From: Muribaculaceae bacterium
GTDB taxonomy: Bacteria > Bacteroidota > Bacteroidia > Bacteroidales > Muribaculaceae
Assembly: GCA_017473615.1 (NCBI GenBank)
Contig: JAFUKL010000025.1
Location: 1 to 64,000 of the forward strand
DNA length: 64,000 bases
Direction: 5' to 3'
Shown here piece after piece: positions 25,154 through 35,600 of this stretch. The position numbers were made by a program, and so were the translations under genes. Under the pieces are notes generated by a model. That model was given only the letters and a program-made list of their open reading frames with translations. It was not told where the DNA came from and made no database searches. Every line of letters begins with the position of its first letter. Position 1 is the first letter of the stretch.

Positions 25154-27400
25154 ATGTTTACAAAGAACCGGTTCTGTGCAGTGCTGAGGACATTGATGTG
25201 TACAGCTCTGTTTAGTGTTGCTTTTGCAGGTCATGCAGAAGTGGATATGTATGATATTGCCGATATGGGTTATTTACGCAGCCCAATGGAGGCAAAGAGC
25301 GGCATTGTACTGACGAATAATTATTTTTCGGAAATATATTTGCTGAAAGACGGCAAACTCTCGACAATGGTTAGCGGTCGGGGTTGCGGAATCTATACCA
25401 AGATGAGCAAGGATAAGACGCTTGTAGGTTTCAAAAGTATAAATGATGAGGATATGCAAGCACCGGCTGTCTTGAATGTACTCACCGGCAAGGTTACCCT
25501 TCTTGAGGAATACAGCCGGCAGTGCGGGCAGGTGTCATTCAGTGATGACGGTACTATGGCTTATACCGTAGGAAATAACCTTATTATCAGGAAAGGGGAA
25601 GAACGCAATAGCTATGACTTGGGCTTTTATACCAATATTGCCAATATTTCGCCTGATGGTACGCAAGTGGCATATAGTAATATCGATGGAAGAATGTTTA
25701 TAATAAATCTGTTGTCAGGAAAGAGTGAACAGATTGATGTGCCGGGCGGATATGATGGAGTATGGTCGCCGGATGGCAAGAAATTGGCAGTGCAGACAGC
25801 TCAAGGTACGTTTTCCGTTTTAGACAGGAGTGATGATAAAATTTACAATATAGGTAAAGGTGTGTCGGTGTCATGGGCAAATAATTCCAATGAATTGGTC
25901 TATACTACGATAGAGGGCATAAACGAAATGCAAGTAACGGGTAGCAGTATCAGAAAAGTGAATTTTGACGGAACTAATTCGGTTGCATTGATTGCTTCAT
26001 CGGAAGATATGCCTACCGATGCCGTGATAACATCCGACAATAAACTGCTTATACCGTATTCGACAGGAACAAAAAGGGGCTTGATGATGCGTACATTGCC
26101 GGTTGCTGCTATAACTCCGCATTCTGTTACATCGGTATCAGATCAATCACTGTTTTCTATAAGTGAAGAGTCTTTTGGAGAGCGTTTGGATGACATTTGC
26201 GATTCTCCTGTTGCCGTACGCAATGAAATAGAGCCAAAGGCTTTTCAGCAGAAAATAGGAGCACTCGATATACCATATTTGAGCCAAATCTATGATGTGC
26301 CGGCTGTGAATGGCTGTACAAAGTGGGGATATGTGGCATGTGCGCCTACTTCGGCTTGTATGTTCCTCGGGTATTACGGTCTTCTTGATCCTGTTGCATT
26401 GGCTTCTCGTTATTCGGGGAAAGGTATTACATACTATGCTTACCATGTGGGAAGTGTATATACCAATCAGGCAGGAACAAAAACTTTCAGTGCAACGGCT
26501 TCGGGTAACGGATGCAGTAGTATCCCGGGTGCGTATGGTTATATGTGGAATACGGCATCACCTCAATCTCATATCGAGAACTTCATGAAACTTAATGGAT
26601 GTACTTCAGCCGGTAAAACGTATGATGGCGGTACGGCATGGTCTAAATTTCAATCGGAGGCTACCGCCGGACGTCCATATATAATATGTGTAAAATTAGG
26701 TTCTAATGGTCACGTCATTCTGGGATTCGCCACTAATTGCAAATACCGATCTGCAACCGGATTCTCTGAACAGACAGGTTCTTTTGTGTGTCATGACCCT
26801 TATGGCGATTATAACGATTCCTATTGGGCTGACGGCGACGGACAGCATTCAACTTATGATTGGGTAGGCTATAATAACGGACAAGGTAATATAGGCGTGT
26901 ATTATTGGAGTGTGTATGCTATACCATCTACAACTCCGGTAGAACCGGGTGAACCAAAATTGGAGGTGGATAAGAAAAATATTACATTGACCGGAGTGTA
27001 TAAATCTTCTGATGTAATTTATACTGATGTGAAGGTTACCGGAGAACTGTTGTCTAATAGTATCAATGTAACAAGTTATACACAAGCAGTCAAAGTATCA
27101 AAATTATCGGATTGGAACGATGTTACCGGAGGAACAATTCGCTTAACGCTGAACACAAATTTCAGACAAGGAGTTGGCACTTATACTAACTATGTTGCAG
27201 TTGTGAGTGGTGAACATAGAGTGGAAATAGGAACCACTGTTAATTTGACTGAAAACGGTACAAATGCGATCGATAATGTAAGTATAGATGAAAATGTTTC
27301 TGTTGAATACTATAATTTACAAGGGGTGCGTGTGATAAATCCTGAAAAAGGTATATATATCAAACGCCAAGATGGAAAGGCTACAAAAGTCGTGCTTTGA
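25154..27400 (+). CDS. Secreted C39-like cysteine peptidase with propeller domain and T9SS-type tail
   Basis: A 748-residue exported protein with a signal peptide ending near AGHAEVDM. Residues about 30-330 form a TolB/PD40-like beta-propeller, with repeated phrases such as ISPDGTQVAYSN and WSPDGKKLAV. Residues about 370-590 are a C39-like papain-fold domain. C396 in YVACAPTSACMFLGYYG, H520 in NGHVILGFA and D548 in CHDPYGD form a plausible catalytic triad. Many proteins of this Peptidase_C39_2 group are uncharacterised, and some may not be proteolytic. A small beta domain follows. The last 32 residues (VEYYNLQGVRVINPEKGIYI...) are a compact tail shared with the protein at 50775, likely a T9SS type A-like sorting or anchoring signal. 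It stands alone between the PCMD operon and a shared terminator. Confidence 0.8.
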   Translation: MFTKNRFCAVLRTLMCTALFSVAFAGHAEVDMYDIADMGYLRSPMEAKSGIVLTNNYFSEIYLLKDGKLSTMVSGRGCGIYTKMSKDKTLVGFKSINDEDMQAPAVLNVLTGKVTLLEEYSRQCGQVSFSDDGTMAYTVGNNLIIRKGEERNSYDLGFYTNIANISPDGTQVAYSNIDGRMFIINLLSGKSEQIDVPGGYDGVWSPDGKKLAVQTAQGTFSVLDRSDDKIYNIGKGVSVSWANNSNELVYTTIEGINEMQVTGSSIRKVNFDGTNSVALIASSEDMPTDAVITSDNKLLIPYSTGTKRGLMMRTLPVAAITPHSVTSVSDQSLFSISEESFGERLDDICDSPVAVRNEIEPKAFQQKIGALDIPYLSQIYDVPAVNGCTKWGYVACAPTSACMFLGYYGLLDPVALASRYSGKGITYYAYHVGSVYTNQAGTKTFSATASGNGCSSIPGAYGYMWNTASPQSHIENFMKLNGCTSAGKTYDGGTAWSKFQSEATAGRPYIICVKLGSNGHVILGFATNCKYRSATGFSEQTGSFVCHDPYGDYNDSYWADGDGQHSTYDWVGYNNGQGNIGVYYWSVYAIPSTTPVEPGEPKLEVDKKNITLTGVYKSSDVIYTDVKVTGELLSNSINVTSYTQAVKVSKLSDWNDVTGGTIRLTLNTNFRQGVGTYTNYVAVVSGEHRVEIGTTVNLTENGTNAIDNVSIDENVSVEYYNLQGVRVINPEKGIYIKRQDGKATKVVL

Positions 27401-27444
27401 TGGGGATTACCCTTATCGATTTCTGAAATACCGATGTATGAAAA

Positions 27445-27478
27445 AGAAGAGGCGCACTGTTAACGGTGCGCCTCTTCT
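27445..27478. terminator. Bidirectional terminator between the C39-like gene and pckA
   Basis: A perfect 13-bp stem (27445-27457 with 27466-27478) with an 8-base loop lies between convergent genes. An A-run on its left side gives a U-tract for pckA. Confidence 0.8.
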
Positions 27479-27522
27479 GATTGAATTTATATAGTCTTGT
27501 TTTATTATAAATTGCCGGATAA

Positions 27523-29127
27523 TTATAGTTGAGGACCTGCGGCAACAAGAGCCTTACCTGCTTCGTTTGTAGTGTACTTGCTGAAGTTCTTGATGAAACG
27601 TCCTGCAAGATCCTTAGCCTTTTCTTCCCATTGAGCAGCGTCAGCGTAAGTGTCGCGCGGGTCAAGGATATTAGGATCAACTCCCGGAAGAGCAGTAGGC
27701 ACTTCAAATGAGAAGTAAGGGATAGTCTTGGTAGGAGCAGCATTGATGCTACCGTCAAGGATAGCGTCGATGATACCGCGTGTATCCTTGATAGAGATAC
27801 GCTTACCTGTACCGTTCCATCCTGTGTTTACCAAGTATGCCTTAGCACCGTTAGCTTCCATCTTCTTCACCAATTCTTCTGCATATTTAGTAGGGTGCAA
27901 TTCAAGGAATGCAGCACCGAAGCATGCAGAGAAAGTAGGAGTAGGTTCAGTGATACCGCGTTCAGTACCTGCCAATTTAGCAGTGAAACCACTCAAGAAG
28001 TAATATTTAGCTTGTTCCGGGTTAAGGATTGAAACCGGAGGAAGTACTCCGAATGCGTCAGCTGAAAGGAAGATAACTTGCTTAGCAGCCGGACCCTTAG
28101 AAACAGGCTTAACGATGTTTTGAATGTGGTCGATAGGATAAGAAACGCGAGTGTTTTCTGTAACGCTCTTGTCAGCGAAATCGATCTTGCCGTTAGCGTC
28201 AACTGTTACGTTCTCAAGAAGAGCGTTGCGCTTGATAGCGTTGAAAATATCCGGTTCTGATTCCTTGTCAAGGTTGATAACCTTAGCATAGCAACCGCCT
28301 TCGTAGTTGAATACACCTTCATCGTCCCAACCGTGTTCGTCGTCACCGATAAGTTTACGCTTAGGATCGGTAGAAAGGGTAGTCTTACCTGTTCCAGAAA
28401 GACCGAAGAAGATAGCTGTACTCTTTTCTTCCATATCGGTGTTAGCTGAGCAGTGCATTGAAGCGATACCTTCAAGTGGCTTGAAGAAGTTCATCATAGA
28501 GAACATACCCTTCTTCATTTCGCCGCCGTACCAAGTATTGATGATAACTTGTTCCTTAGAAGTAAGGTTGAATACTACTGCTGTTTCAGAGTTTAGACCG
28601 AGTTCCTTGTAGTTTTCAACTTTTGCCTTAGAAGCGTTATATACGATGAAGTCAGGTTCGAATGTTTCAAGTTCTTCAGCTGTAGGGCGGATGAACATGT
28701 TGGTTACGAAGTGAGCTTGCCATGCAACTTCAACGATGAAGCGCACTTTCAAGCATGTAGCTTTGTTTGCTCCGCAGTAACCGTCAACAACGAACAATCT
28801 TTTGTTAGACAATTCTTTCTTTGCAATTTCTTTTAGGGCTGCCCAAGTTTCTTCAGTTACAGGCTTGTTGTCATTCTTGTATTCATCGGTAGTCCACCAC
28901 ACTTTGTCTGCGCTGTAAGCGTCCTTAACGATGTATTTGTCCTTAGGAGAACGTCCGGTGTAGATACCGGTCATCACGTTCACTGCTCCAAGTTCAGTTT
29001 CCTGACCTTTTTCGAATCCTTCAAGACCTGCTTTTGTTTCTTCTGCGAAAAGTGTTTCGTAAGAAGGGTTGTGTACAATCTCAGGGGTGCCTTCGATACC
29101 GTACTTAGTTAAATCAATCTTTGTCAT
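27523..29127 (-). CDS. pckA: Phosphoenolpyruvate carboxykinase (ATP)
   Basis: A 534-residue enzyme of the ATP-dependent type. It interconverts oxaloacetate plus ATP with phosphoenolpyruvate, carbon dioxide and ADP in the cytoplasm. In Bacteroidales it commonly runs in the carboxylating direction to fix carbon dioxide toward succinate and propionate. Visible motifs are R59 in YTGRSPKDK (oxaloacetate binding), [14 protein letters not shown] near 197, the Walker [15 protein letters not shown] with K248, and the metal-binding GDDEHGWDD at about 261. The length is normal and all motifs are intact. The codon choice is strongly biased, which suggests high expression. The promoter motif lies 68 bases upstream, followed by a 7-bp palindrome in the leader. 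Confidence 0.98.
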   Translation of the reverse strand: MTKIDLTKYGIEGTPEIVHNPSYETLFAEETKAGLEGFEKGQETELGAVNVMTGIYTGRSPKDKYIVKDAYSADKVWWTTDEYKNDNKPVTEETWAALKEIAKKELSNKRLFVVDGYCGANKATCLKVRFIVEVAWQAHFVTNMFIRPTAEELETFEPDFIVYNASKAKVENYKELGLNSETAVVFNLTSKEQVIINTWYGGEMKKGMFSMMNFFKPLEGIASMHCSANTDMEEKSTAIFFGLSGTGKTTLSTDPKRKLIGDDEHGWDDEGVFNYEGGCYAKVINLDKESEPDIFNAIKRNALLENVTVDANGKIDFADKSVTENTRVSYPIDHIQNIVKPVSKGPAAKQVIFLSADAFGVLPPVSILNPEQAKYYFLSGFTAKLAGTERGITEPTPTFSACFGAAFLELHPTKYAEELVKKMEANGAKAYLVNTGWNGTGKRISIKDTRGIIDAILDGSINAAPTKTIPYFSFEVPTALPGVDPNILDPRDTYADAAQWEEKAKDLAGRFIKNFSKYTTNEAGKALVAAGPQL

Positions 29128-29194
29128 TACTTTTTTTGTATAATTAAGAAGTTAATAAATTCTATCCAATAAACGGAATTTCTAAATTCCGGTG

Positions 29195-29202
29195 CAAATT
29201 TA
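29195..29202 (-). promoter_or_regulatory. -7 promoter motif for pckA
   Basis: Minus-strand TAAATTTG fits TAnnTTTG. The leader contains a palindrome, GGAATTT-CT-AAATTCC, at 29175-29190. From here to 29440 I see no gene. Confidence 0.5.
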
Positions 29203-29442
29203 GCTGAAATTTTTTGAATCATAATAATATTATGGAAATTTTTCTGCAATTAAAATGTGAAGAATTTATAACAGACCTCAGAAGTGTGTTTAAATTACAC
29301 ATTGTCAACTCCTAAATATGCATATTGAGAGAACTTATATGATATATATGTAACGCTATTTAGTGTTCTAATGTTCGGAGTAGACTTGTTATTCCGTTTT
29401 TTTTGCCTTTTTTTGTGGTTTTTGAAAAATGTACCGAAAAAG

Positions 29443-29473
29443 TTTGCGGTTAACGAAAAAATGTGTACCTTTG
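29443..29473 (+). promoter_or_regulatory. tRNA-Leu promoter (-33 and -7 motifs)
   Basis: TTTG at 29443-29446 and TACCTTTG at 29466-29473 are spaced about 20 bases apart, and the tRNA begins 11 bases downstream. Confidence 0.65.
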
Positions 29474-29483
29474 CAACGCAAAA

Positions 29484-29565
29484 GCCCAGATGGCGGAATC
29501 GGTAGACGCGCTGGTCTCAAACACCAGTGGGGCGACCCATCCCGGTTCGATCCCGGGTCTGGGTA
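29484..29565 (+). tRNA. tRNA-Leu (anticodon CAA)
   Basis: An 82-base cloverleaf with the long variable arm of a class II tRNA. The acceptor stem GCCCAGA pairs with TCTGGGT (the first pair is G-T). The anticodon stem CTGGT/ACCAG encloses the loop CTCAAAC, giving anticodon CAA, which reads UUG. The T arm CCCGG-TTCGATC-CCGGG is perfect. CCA is not encoded. Confidence 0.96.
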
Positions 29566-29568
29566 CTG

Positions 29569-29612
29569 AAAGCGGAGGAAGTTGAAAAACTCTCTCCGCT
29601 TTTATTTTTTCC
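29569..29612 (+). terminator. Terminator after tRNA-Leu
   Basis: A 9-bp stem, AAAGCGGAG with CTCCGCTTT, is followed by a T-rich tail. Confidence 0.8.
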
Positions 29613-29625
29613 CTCTAATAAAAGA

Positions 29626-29661
29626 ATGAGGCGCATCAACATTCCGATTGATGCACCTCAT
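29626..29661 (-). terminator. Hairpin after the adhesin operon
   Basis: A 14-bp stem with one mismatch lies just beyond the stop at 29690 in the minus direction, followed by a T-rich stretch on that strand. Confidence 0.65.
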
Positions 29662-29689
29662 GAGTGTTTACTATATGGTTTTTATCAGG

Positions 29690-32680
29690 TTATTTGATTA
29701 CAACCTTGAAGTTTTTGTCGCCGATTGAAACGATATATATGCCGGCATTCAGCGCCATTGTTTCCATATCATTTTCAACAGTCTTGCTTACGACGGCTTG
29801 TCCGCTTACGAGATAAACGTTCAATTGTTCGCCTGCGTATCCTATTACTTTCAGCATACCGTTGTTGGCATAAACAGCCTTGTTGTCGGTTATATCTTCA
29901 ATGCCGGTTACCGGGTTTTCTATCGTGACAGCATCAGTTGTCAGAGATTCGCCTGTTTCGTATAGAGCCGATACTGCATAAGAATATAGCATGTAGCTGT
30001 CAGCCATGTCGGAATCGGTGAATGTGGTCGATGTCTTATCTTCGATTGTGGCAATTTTCTTTTCATCGCGATATACGTTGTATCCGGTGTGAACAAATTC
30101 TATGCTTGCCGGTTGGAATTTAATATCGTCGATAGCAAATGCCTCACTTGCCGTAACAGAACCATCGTCACATACGTGGATCGCAAAATACTTGGCATTT
30201 TCAGGTAGTGTGAATGAGTATTCTTTCCATGAAGTAGATTTGTCAACAATCTTATCACCAATTGCAGTAAAACTTTCTACATTGTTATCGGTAGTTGAGT
30301 AACATATTTCAAATGTTGTTCCATAGCTTGAATTCCAACTGTAATTGCAAACATTGAGGGAGATCGTTTGACCTCCGGCTACTTCAGGAGATATAGCCCA
30401 ATCATTACGATAAGAATAATAAGAGTTATTCTTAATTGAAACAAGATAGTTATTACCGCTTAGTGGATTGAATTTGCTGTTACTTGAAGTTAGGAATGCC
30501 ATAGCGCCTGAAGTTTCAAAATACGCATAATCATAAGTCTTAGCACCGTCACCGTCAACAAATTTCCAGCCTGCAAAAGGTTCTGTTGAACCTACTTCCC
30601 AAGTTTCAAAACTTTCGGTTTGTACCGGTTGAATTTCCACTTCAGGAACAACCGGAGCTGTCCAACTTAAAACTACCGTATATGGGTCTGCTGTATCATT
30701 AGCTTTCAAGTCGGTAGGAACCGGCAGGTCATTGGTGTTTACCGGAACGGTTACCGCTGCTGTGTTGTCATCTTTATTCAAGTCATTGGCAAATACAACT
30801 TCTGCACTAAATTCAAGTTCCTTACCTGCCACAAATGGGGTAGCTGTGTAAGAGAACACTACATTAGCTGTTGTTTCAGATGCTAATTCTTCACCATTGA
30901 TGCTCGCTATTTCTTCGCCGTTGCAGGATAGAACCACTTGATAACCGGTAGTTGTATTTACGCCTGTATTCTTAATGCTTACGGCGATTTCAGCCGATTT
31001 TCCTACGTTAAGAGTTGCAGGAGCAGTGATTCCTGTAACAGCCAAGTTGTAGGTAAGGGCATCCTTTATAGTGATGTTGTCGATAGCTGCATTATAACCG
31101 TATTGTCCGGCAACGCCCTTGAATGAAAGTTGAAAATCCTTGGCAACTTGTTCTTTGGTAAGATCAAAATGATATTTAGTCCAGCCGGTAGTTTCACCTT
31201 TTATTGCAATACCTTCTCCAAGTGCAATATATTCACCATCTATAAGCAATTCCGGAACTATGTTGGTTGTATAAGAACAATCTGCAGAGTGGTAAATGTA
31301 GAATGAAAGACGAGGATTTTGCATATCGCTTACATTAATAATAGGTGAGATTAAGCGAGACTCAGCGTAAGAATCCGTATTGAATTTGGCAAATGCTCCG
31401 GAACCATCTTGGTCGGCTGTTATTTCAGGGTTATAATAGGAGCTTGGTGTTGTACTCCATCCGTTTCCTTGTTGCCATGTACTTGTAGTATAGTAAGGAC
31501 TGTAGTTGCTGAATGATTCGGCATATTCACCCGTATAAGGATTACCAACCAATAAGCCGTTACTTGAAGTGCCGGCAGAGCTTCCTCCTTCATTAATAGC
31601 AGTCACTGTATATGAAATCAGGTCTTGACCTTCACCTTCCTTAGTGTAGGTGTCGGTTATGGTACATACGGTGATACCTTTTGCGATTTCAACGTTATCA
31701 CTACGAGTAATAGTGTAAGTCACATTCTCGGGGATAAACAATTCCGATGTACTTGTGCCGGTGGTAACAGCATCCCAAGTGATGGTTTGACCCTCTTCGG
31801 TTTCGGTAAGAACCACATTTGCAGGAGCTGCCGGTTTGCTGAACGATAAAAAACCGTTTTTGGTGGCTTCTGCACCTTCGCCGGCTGTATTTACGCAGAT
31901 TACTTTATAAGCGTTAGAACCTGTAGCCGGTGCGTTGTCGGTATATTCTACTGTTGCGCCCGGAGTTTGTTCTCCCATATCGGCAATCTTTTCTGTACCG
32001 CGATATACCATGATATTGGTGATTTCAGTAAGGTCAGCACCACTATTGGTCTTGTCAGGAGCAGTAAATGCCAGTTTCATTACAGCCTTTGCTTCTTCAA
32101 CAGCAGGAGTGGCAGTAAATGCACTTACTGCAGCCGGAGCAGCAGCTAAAAGTCCTGCCTCTATTGTTATGTCATCTACATAGATAGCTCCTTGGTTTGC
32201 CTCAGCTGTTAAATGAAGACCAATATAGTATGTACCGTCACTTGTTACAGAAATTTCGCCATAATACGCATTTTTTACTTTTTCTGTAAGTACAATTTTT
32301 TCGGTTACGCTTGTATTCATTGCATCTGCTGTTGCTGCATTACCCAAAAGAACCTCAAGATTATTTGTATATCCTGTTACACCGATTGCATTTATTGAAA
32401 ATTTGTAAGTATAACCGGCTTTAAGTTCTAAAGCGGGTGTTATCATCCATTCATCAGCTCCATTATCGGTCGAACCTGTATAACGCCCGGCGGAACTCCA
32501 TGTTATCGGGTCATAACTTGCGAGAGTCCACGTATTACCATCGCTATTTGCATCGATTATAGTAAGTTCTGATAAATCATCGAACCATTGTGTGTACGGA
32601 GGGGTTGTTGTTTCCTGTCCGTTCACTGCCGCACTCCCCAATGCGAGGAATGCGGCAATAATTAGACTTTGTTTTTTCAT
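29690..32680 (-). CDS. Large surface protein with cleaved-adhesin and FnIII-like domains, T9SS tail
   Basis: A 996-residue protein with a signal peptide ending VNGQET. An N-terminal choice-of-anchor/cleaved-adhesin-like domain (about 25-175) has DEWMITPALELKAGYTYKFS and ends IYVDDITIEA. Two FnIII-like units follow. Next are a second adhesin-like domain (about 390-545), a CARDB-like unit (about 550-655) with AEIAVSIKNTGVNTTTGYQVV, and a third adhesin-like domain with NDWAISPEVAGGQTISLNV ending EAFAIDDIKF. The tail, from about 925, ends GIYIVSIGDKNFKVVIK and is a T9SS type A sorting domain. This architecture recalls the haemagglutinin/adhesin parts of gingipains and related surface proteins. 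No enzymatic motif is present. It lies 19 bases downstream of a longer paralogue and is probably co-transcribed with it. Confidence 0.8.
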   Translation of the reverse strand: MKKQSLIIAAFLALGSAAVNGQETTTPPYTQWFDDLSELTIIDANSDGNTWTLASYDPITWSSAGRYTGSTDNGADEWMITPALELKAGYTYKFSINAIGVTGYTNNLEVLLGNAATADAMNTSVTEKIVLTEKVKNAYYGEISVTSDGTYYIGLHLTAEANQGAIYVDDITIEAGLLAAAPAAVSAFTATPAVEEAKAVMKLAFTAPDKTNSGADLTEITNIMVYRGTEKIADMGEQTPGATVEYTDNAPATGSNAYKVICVNTAGEGAEATKNGFLSFSKPAAPANVVLTETEEGQTITWDAVTTGTSTSELFIPENVTYTITRSDNVEIAKGITVCTITDTYTKEGEGQDLISYTVTAINEGGSSAGTSSNGLLVGNPYTGEYAESFSNYSPYYTTSTWQQGNGWSTTPSSYYNPEITADQDGSGAFAKFNTDSYAESRLISPIINVSDMQNPRLSFYIYHSADCSYTTNIVPELLIDGEYIALGEGIAIKGETTGWTKYHFDLTKEQVAKDFQLSFKGVAGQYGYNAAIDNITIKDALTYNLAVTGITAPATLNVGKSAEIAVSIKNTGVNTTTGYQVVLSCNGEEIASINGEELASETTANVVFSYTATPFVAGKELEFSAEVVFANDLNKDDNTAAVTVPVNTNDLPVPTDLKANDTADPYTVVLSWTAPVVPEVEIQPVQTESFETWEVGSTEPFAGWKFVDGDGAKTYDYAYFETSGAMAFLTSSNSKFNPLSGNNYLVSIKNNSYYSYRNDWAISPEVAGGQTISLNVCNYSWNSSYGTTFEICYSTTDNNVESFTAIGDKIVDKSTSWKEYSFTLPENAKYFAIHVCDDGSVTASEAFAIDDIKFQPASIEFVHTGYNVYRDEKKIATIEDKTSTTFTDSDMADSYMLYSYAVSALYETGESLTTDAVTIENPVTGIEDITDNKAVYANNGMLKVIGYAGEQLNVYLVSGQAVVSKTVENDMETMALNAGIYIVSIGDKNFKVVIK

Positions 32681-32699
32681 ATCGTTTTTTGATTATAGA

Positions 32700-35600
32700 T
32701 TATTTGATAACAACTTTAGTTGTTGTACCGTCTATGCTTACAGCATAAACACCGCCCGGAAGGCTGATTGCCTTGATGTCGCTTCCGATGATGCCTTGAT
32801 AGTAGTTGATACCGTTTACGGCATTTACAGAAACGGCTTTGCCCTCAGCATTCTTGATGTATAGGGTGTTGCCTTCAACGAAAATCATGTGCAGTGATTC
32901 CAGTTCTTCTATTCCTGAAGTGCCTATAACGGTTACTTCATTGGAAAGAGCCGATTCACCCTTGTCGTAGATTGTAGACACCTTATATGTGTAGCTCTTG
33001 CCGTTTTCCAATTTTCTTGAATCGGTGTAAGCGAGGTCTTCCACAATAGATGATGTAATCAATTCGTTGTTGCAATACACGTTAAATCCTTGAAGTTCAA
33101 GCAACATAGGTGTCATGCTTTCATACTCGATGTCGTCTATGAATAGAGCAAATTGCCCATAGCCTACATAGTTGATAGCGAAGAATTTGGCTTCTTCGGG
33201 AAGCGTGTATGAATACTTGACCCATGAGCCGTAAGGAACTTTTTCCAAATCGCTAAGCGGCTTGAAACTTGTGTATGTGCTGTCGGTTTCAGAGTAGCAG
33301 AAGTAGAACGGTTCTTCACCGTACCACATAGATGGGGTCTTAGCATAGAACGAAACCGTCTGTCCGCCGTTGATACGTGGGGAAATCAGCCAGTCGTTGT
33401 TTTGCCCGCCTACCGAAGCGAAAGCAACAGCCATTTGATTGCCTGAGAACGGTGTCCAAAGTTTGTGGGTAATGCCTGCCTTTGTCGGATTGAAAGCCAT
33501 GAAAGCCATTTGAAGGCAAGCATTAGGATATTCATAAATTCCTGTTTCAGATTGAGAATTGGAGATACCGTAGGTTTCCAATGCATCAATATCTGTCAGT
33601 GTCCAATCATTGAAGTCGGTGATGGTGAACGCTTCGAAATTCTCAAATCCCTCGGTTGTAATGCCGTCGGCAGAAGATGAAGCCGGTTCGCTCCAAGTCA
33701 ATTCCACTTTACCGTTGCTTATTACGGCGTTAAGGTCGGTTACTCCCGGCAATTCAGGAGCAGGGATTTCAATGGTCTTTTCTTCGCTCTTGTTGTTGCT
33801 TAGGTCTTCATCGTTGGTAGCGGTGACTTCAGCCATATATTTAAAGATACTTCCGGCATCGATAATAGTGGCACTTACCGGGAATGTGAAAGTTTCCTCT
33901 TCACCGAATGCCAGTGTCTTGATGCCGGCAGCTTCCTTAAATATTTCTCCATCGCGGTAAAGAACTACCTTGTATCCGCTTGCCTGTAGCGCACCTTGAT
34001 TGCGAACCGTAACGGTGATGTCACGTGAAGTACCTACAGCCAGACGTTCGCTCAATTCAAAGTCGGCTATGCGCAAGTCGTTGTCCAATACACTTGTTAC
34101 GGCGATATTGTCGAGGTGCATATTATATCCTGTTCCACTTGTTCCACAGAATGCGATTTGGAATACTTTGTCGGCAACAAATTCGTTCAAAAGAATTTCA
34201 TATTTGTACCAACCGTTACCATTAATTAGTAATAGAGGCTTTTCTGTCAGATTAGTATATTTACCATCAACAAATACCTCAGGTTGGATAATGTCTTGGT
34301 CGGTTGACCATCCGTTTTCCAAATCAGGATTATAGTAATGGTGCATCCAGAAACTTAATACCGGATTTTTCAAATCACCCTTTTGCAATTTCGGAGAAAG
34401 AATACGTGAAGCAGCCCAAGGTGTATTACGTGTACAGGTAACAAGACCGTTGTCTCCGTCTTGTGCCGATACTACAGGATTTTCACCTTTTGTCACCACT
34501 TGCCAGTAAGGAATAGCTCCCGGATTCAAACTTTCATTTACAACTTCAATAACCCAAGGTCTTGTTTCAACAGCTCCACCCTTGAATGATTCGTGGTATT
34601 CACCTACGTAAGGATCGCCGTAAATGATAAACATTGTTTTGGCTTTGGCTGAAGTTCCTGCTTCGTTTACGGCTTCAATTTCGTAGAATACGTTCTTTTG
34701 TCCTTCGGTGGTATCGATTGTGGTATCAACAAAACGTGTTTCAGACAGACCGGTAACGACAACAACACCGTCATTACGTGTTATTGTGTAAGTAAGTTTG
34801 CTATAATCAAGACTACCGCCGTTAACACCTTGCGCCGGAGCTTCCCATGTTACGATTGCTTCTTTGCCGTTCTCAGTAGAGTGTACAGGTTTGGTAGGAG
34901 CTTGCGGTGCGTCGATACCTGCCCAGCATTTCACTTCGATAGGATTACCGTCTCCTGATGAATTGCTGCATACAATCTTATAGGTGTTGAATCCTTGCTT
35001 GGCTTCGATGTCGTCAAATGTCAATACTGTGCCCGGAGCAGTAGTGCCATAAGATTTGATTTCGGTGTTGTCGCGATAAACAGTGATTTTAGTGATTTCA
35101 TTCAATGTATTACCTGAGAAATCTTTTGTAGGAGCAGTGAATGTCACTTTAGTGGCAAGTGCTGCGTTAGGAGCAGGAGTTACGGTAAACTCTTCGGCAA
35201 GACCCGGAGCCGTTGCCGCCGGTCCGTTCAATACTTGAACATCGTCAAGATACAACCAGTATTCGCCACGTGTGGTTGTAGCATGGAATGCGATGAAATA
35301 AGCTCCGGTTTCGGTGATGTTTTCGATAACAGCCTCATATTCTTGGTATTTATCGTGAGGATAAGGCTGATCTTCTATGATTGTAACGGTTAAATCGGAT
35401 ATTTCCTGACCTCTACCCATTTTCACTTCCATACGTTCAGGATAAAGGAATCCACCGTAAGAACGTGCTTTGAATTTCAGTTTGTAGGTCTGTCCTGCTT
35501 CAAATTTCACCGCAGGAATCAACAGGTAATCATCGGCTTGATTGAATGTGTCATATTTATAAGCGGCACATTGATATTGCTCATACCATCCCCAGAATCC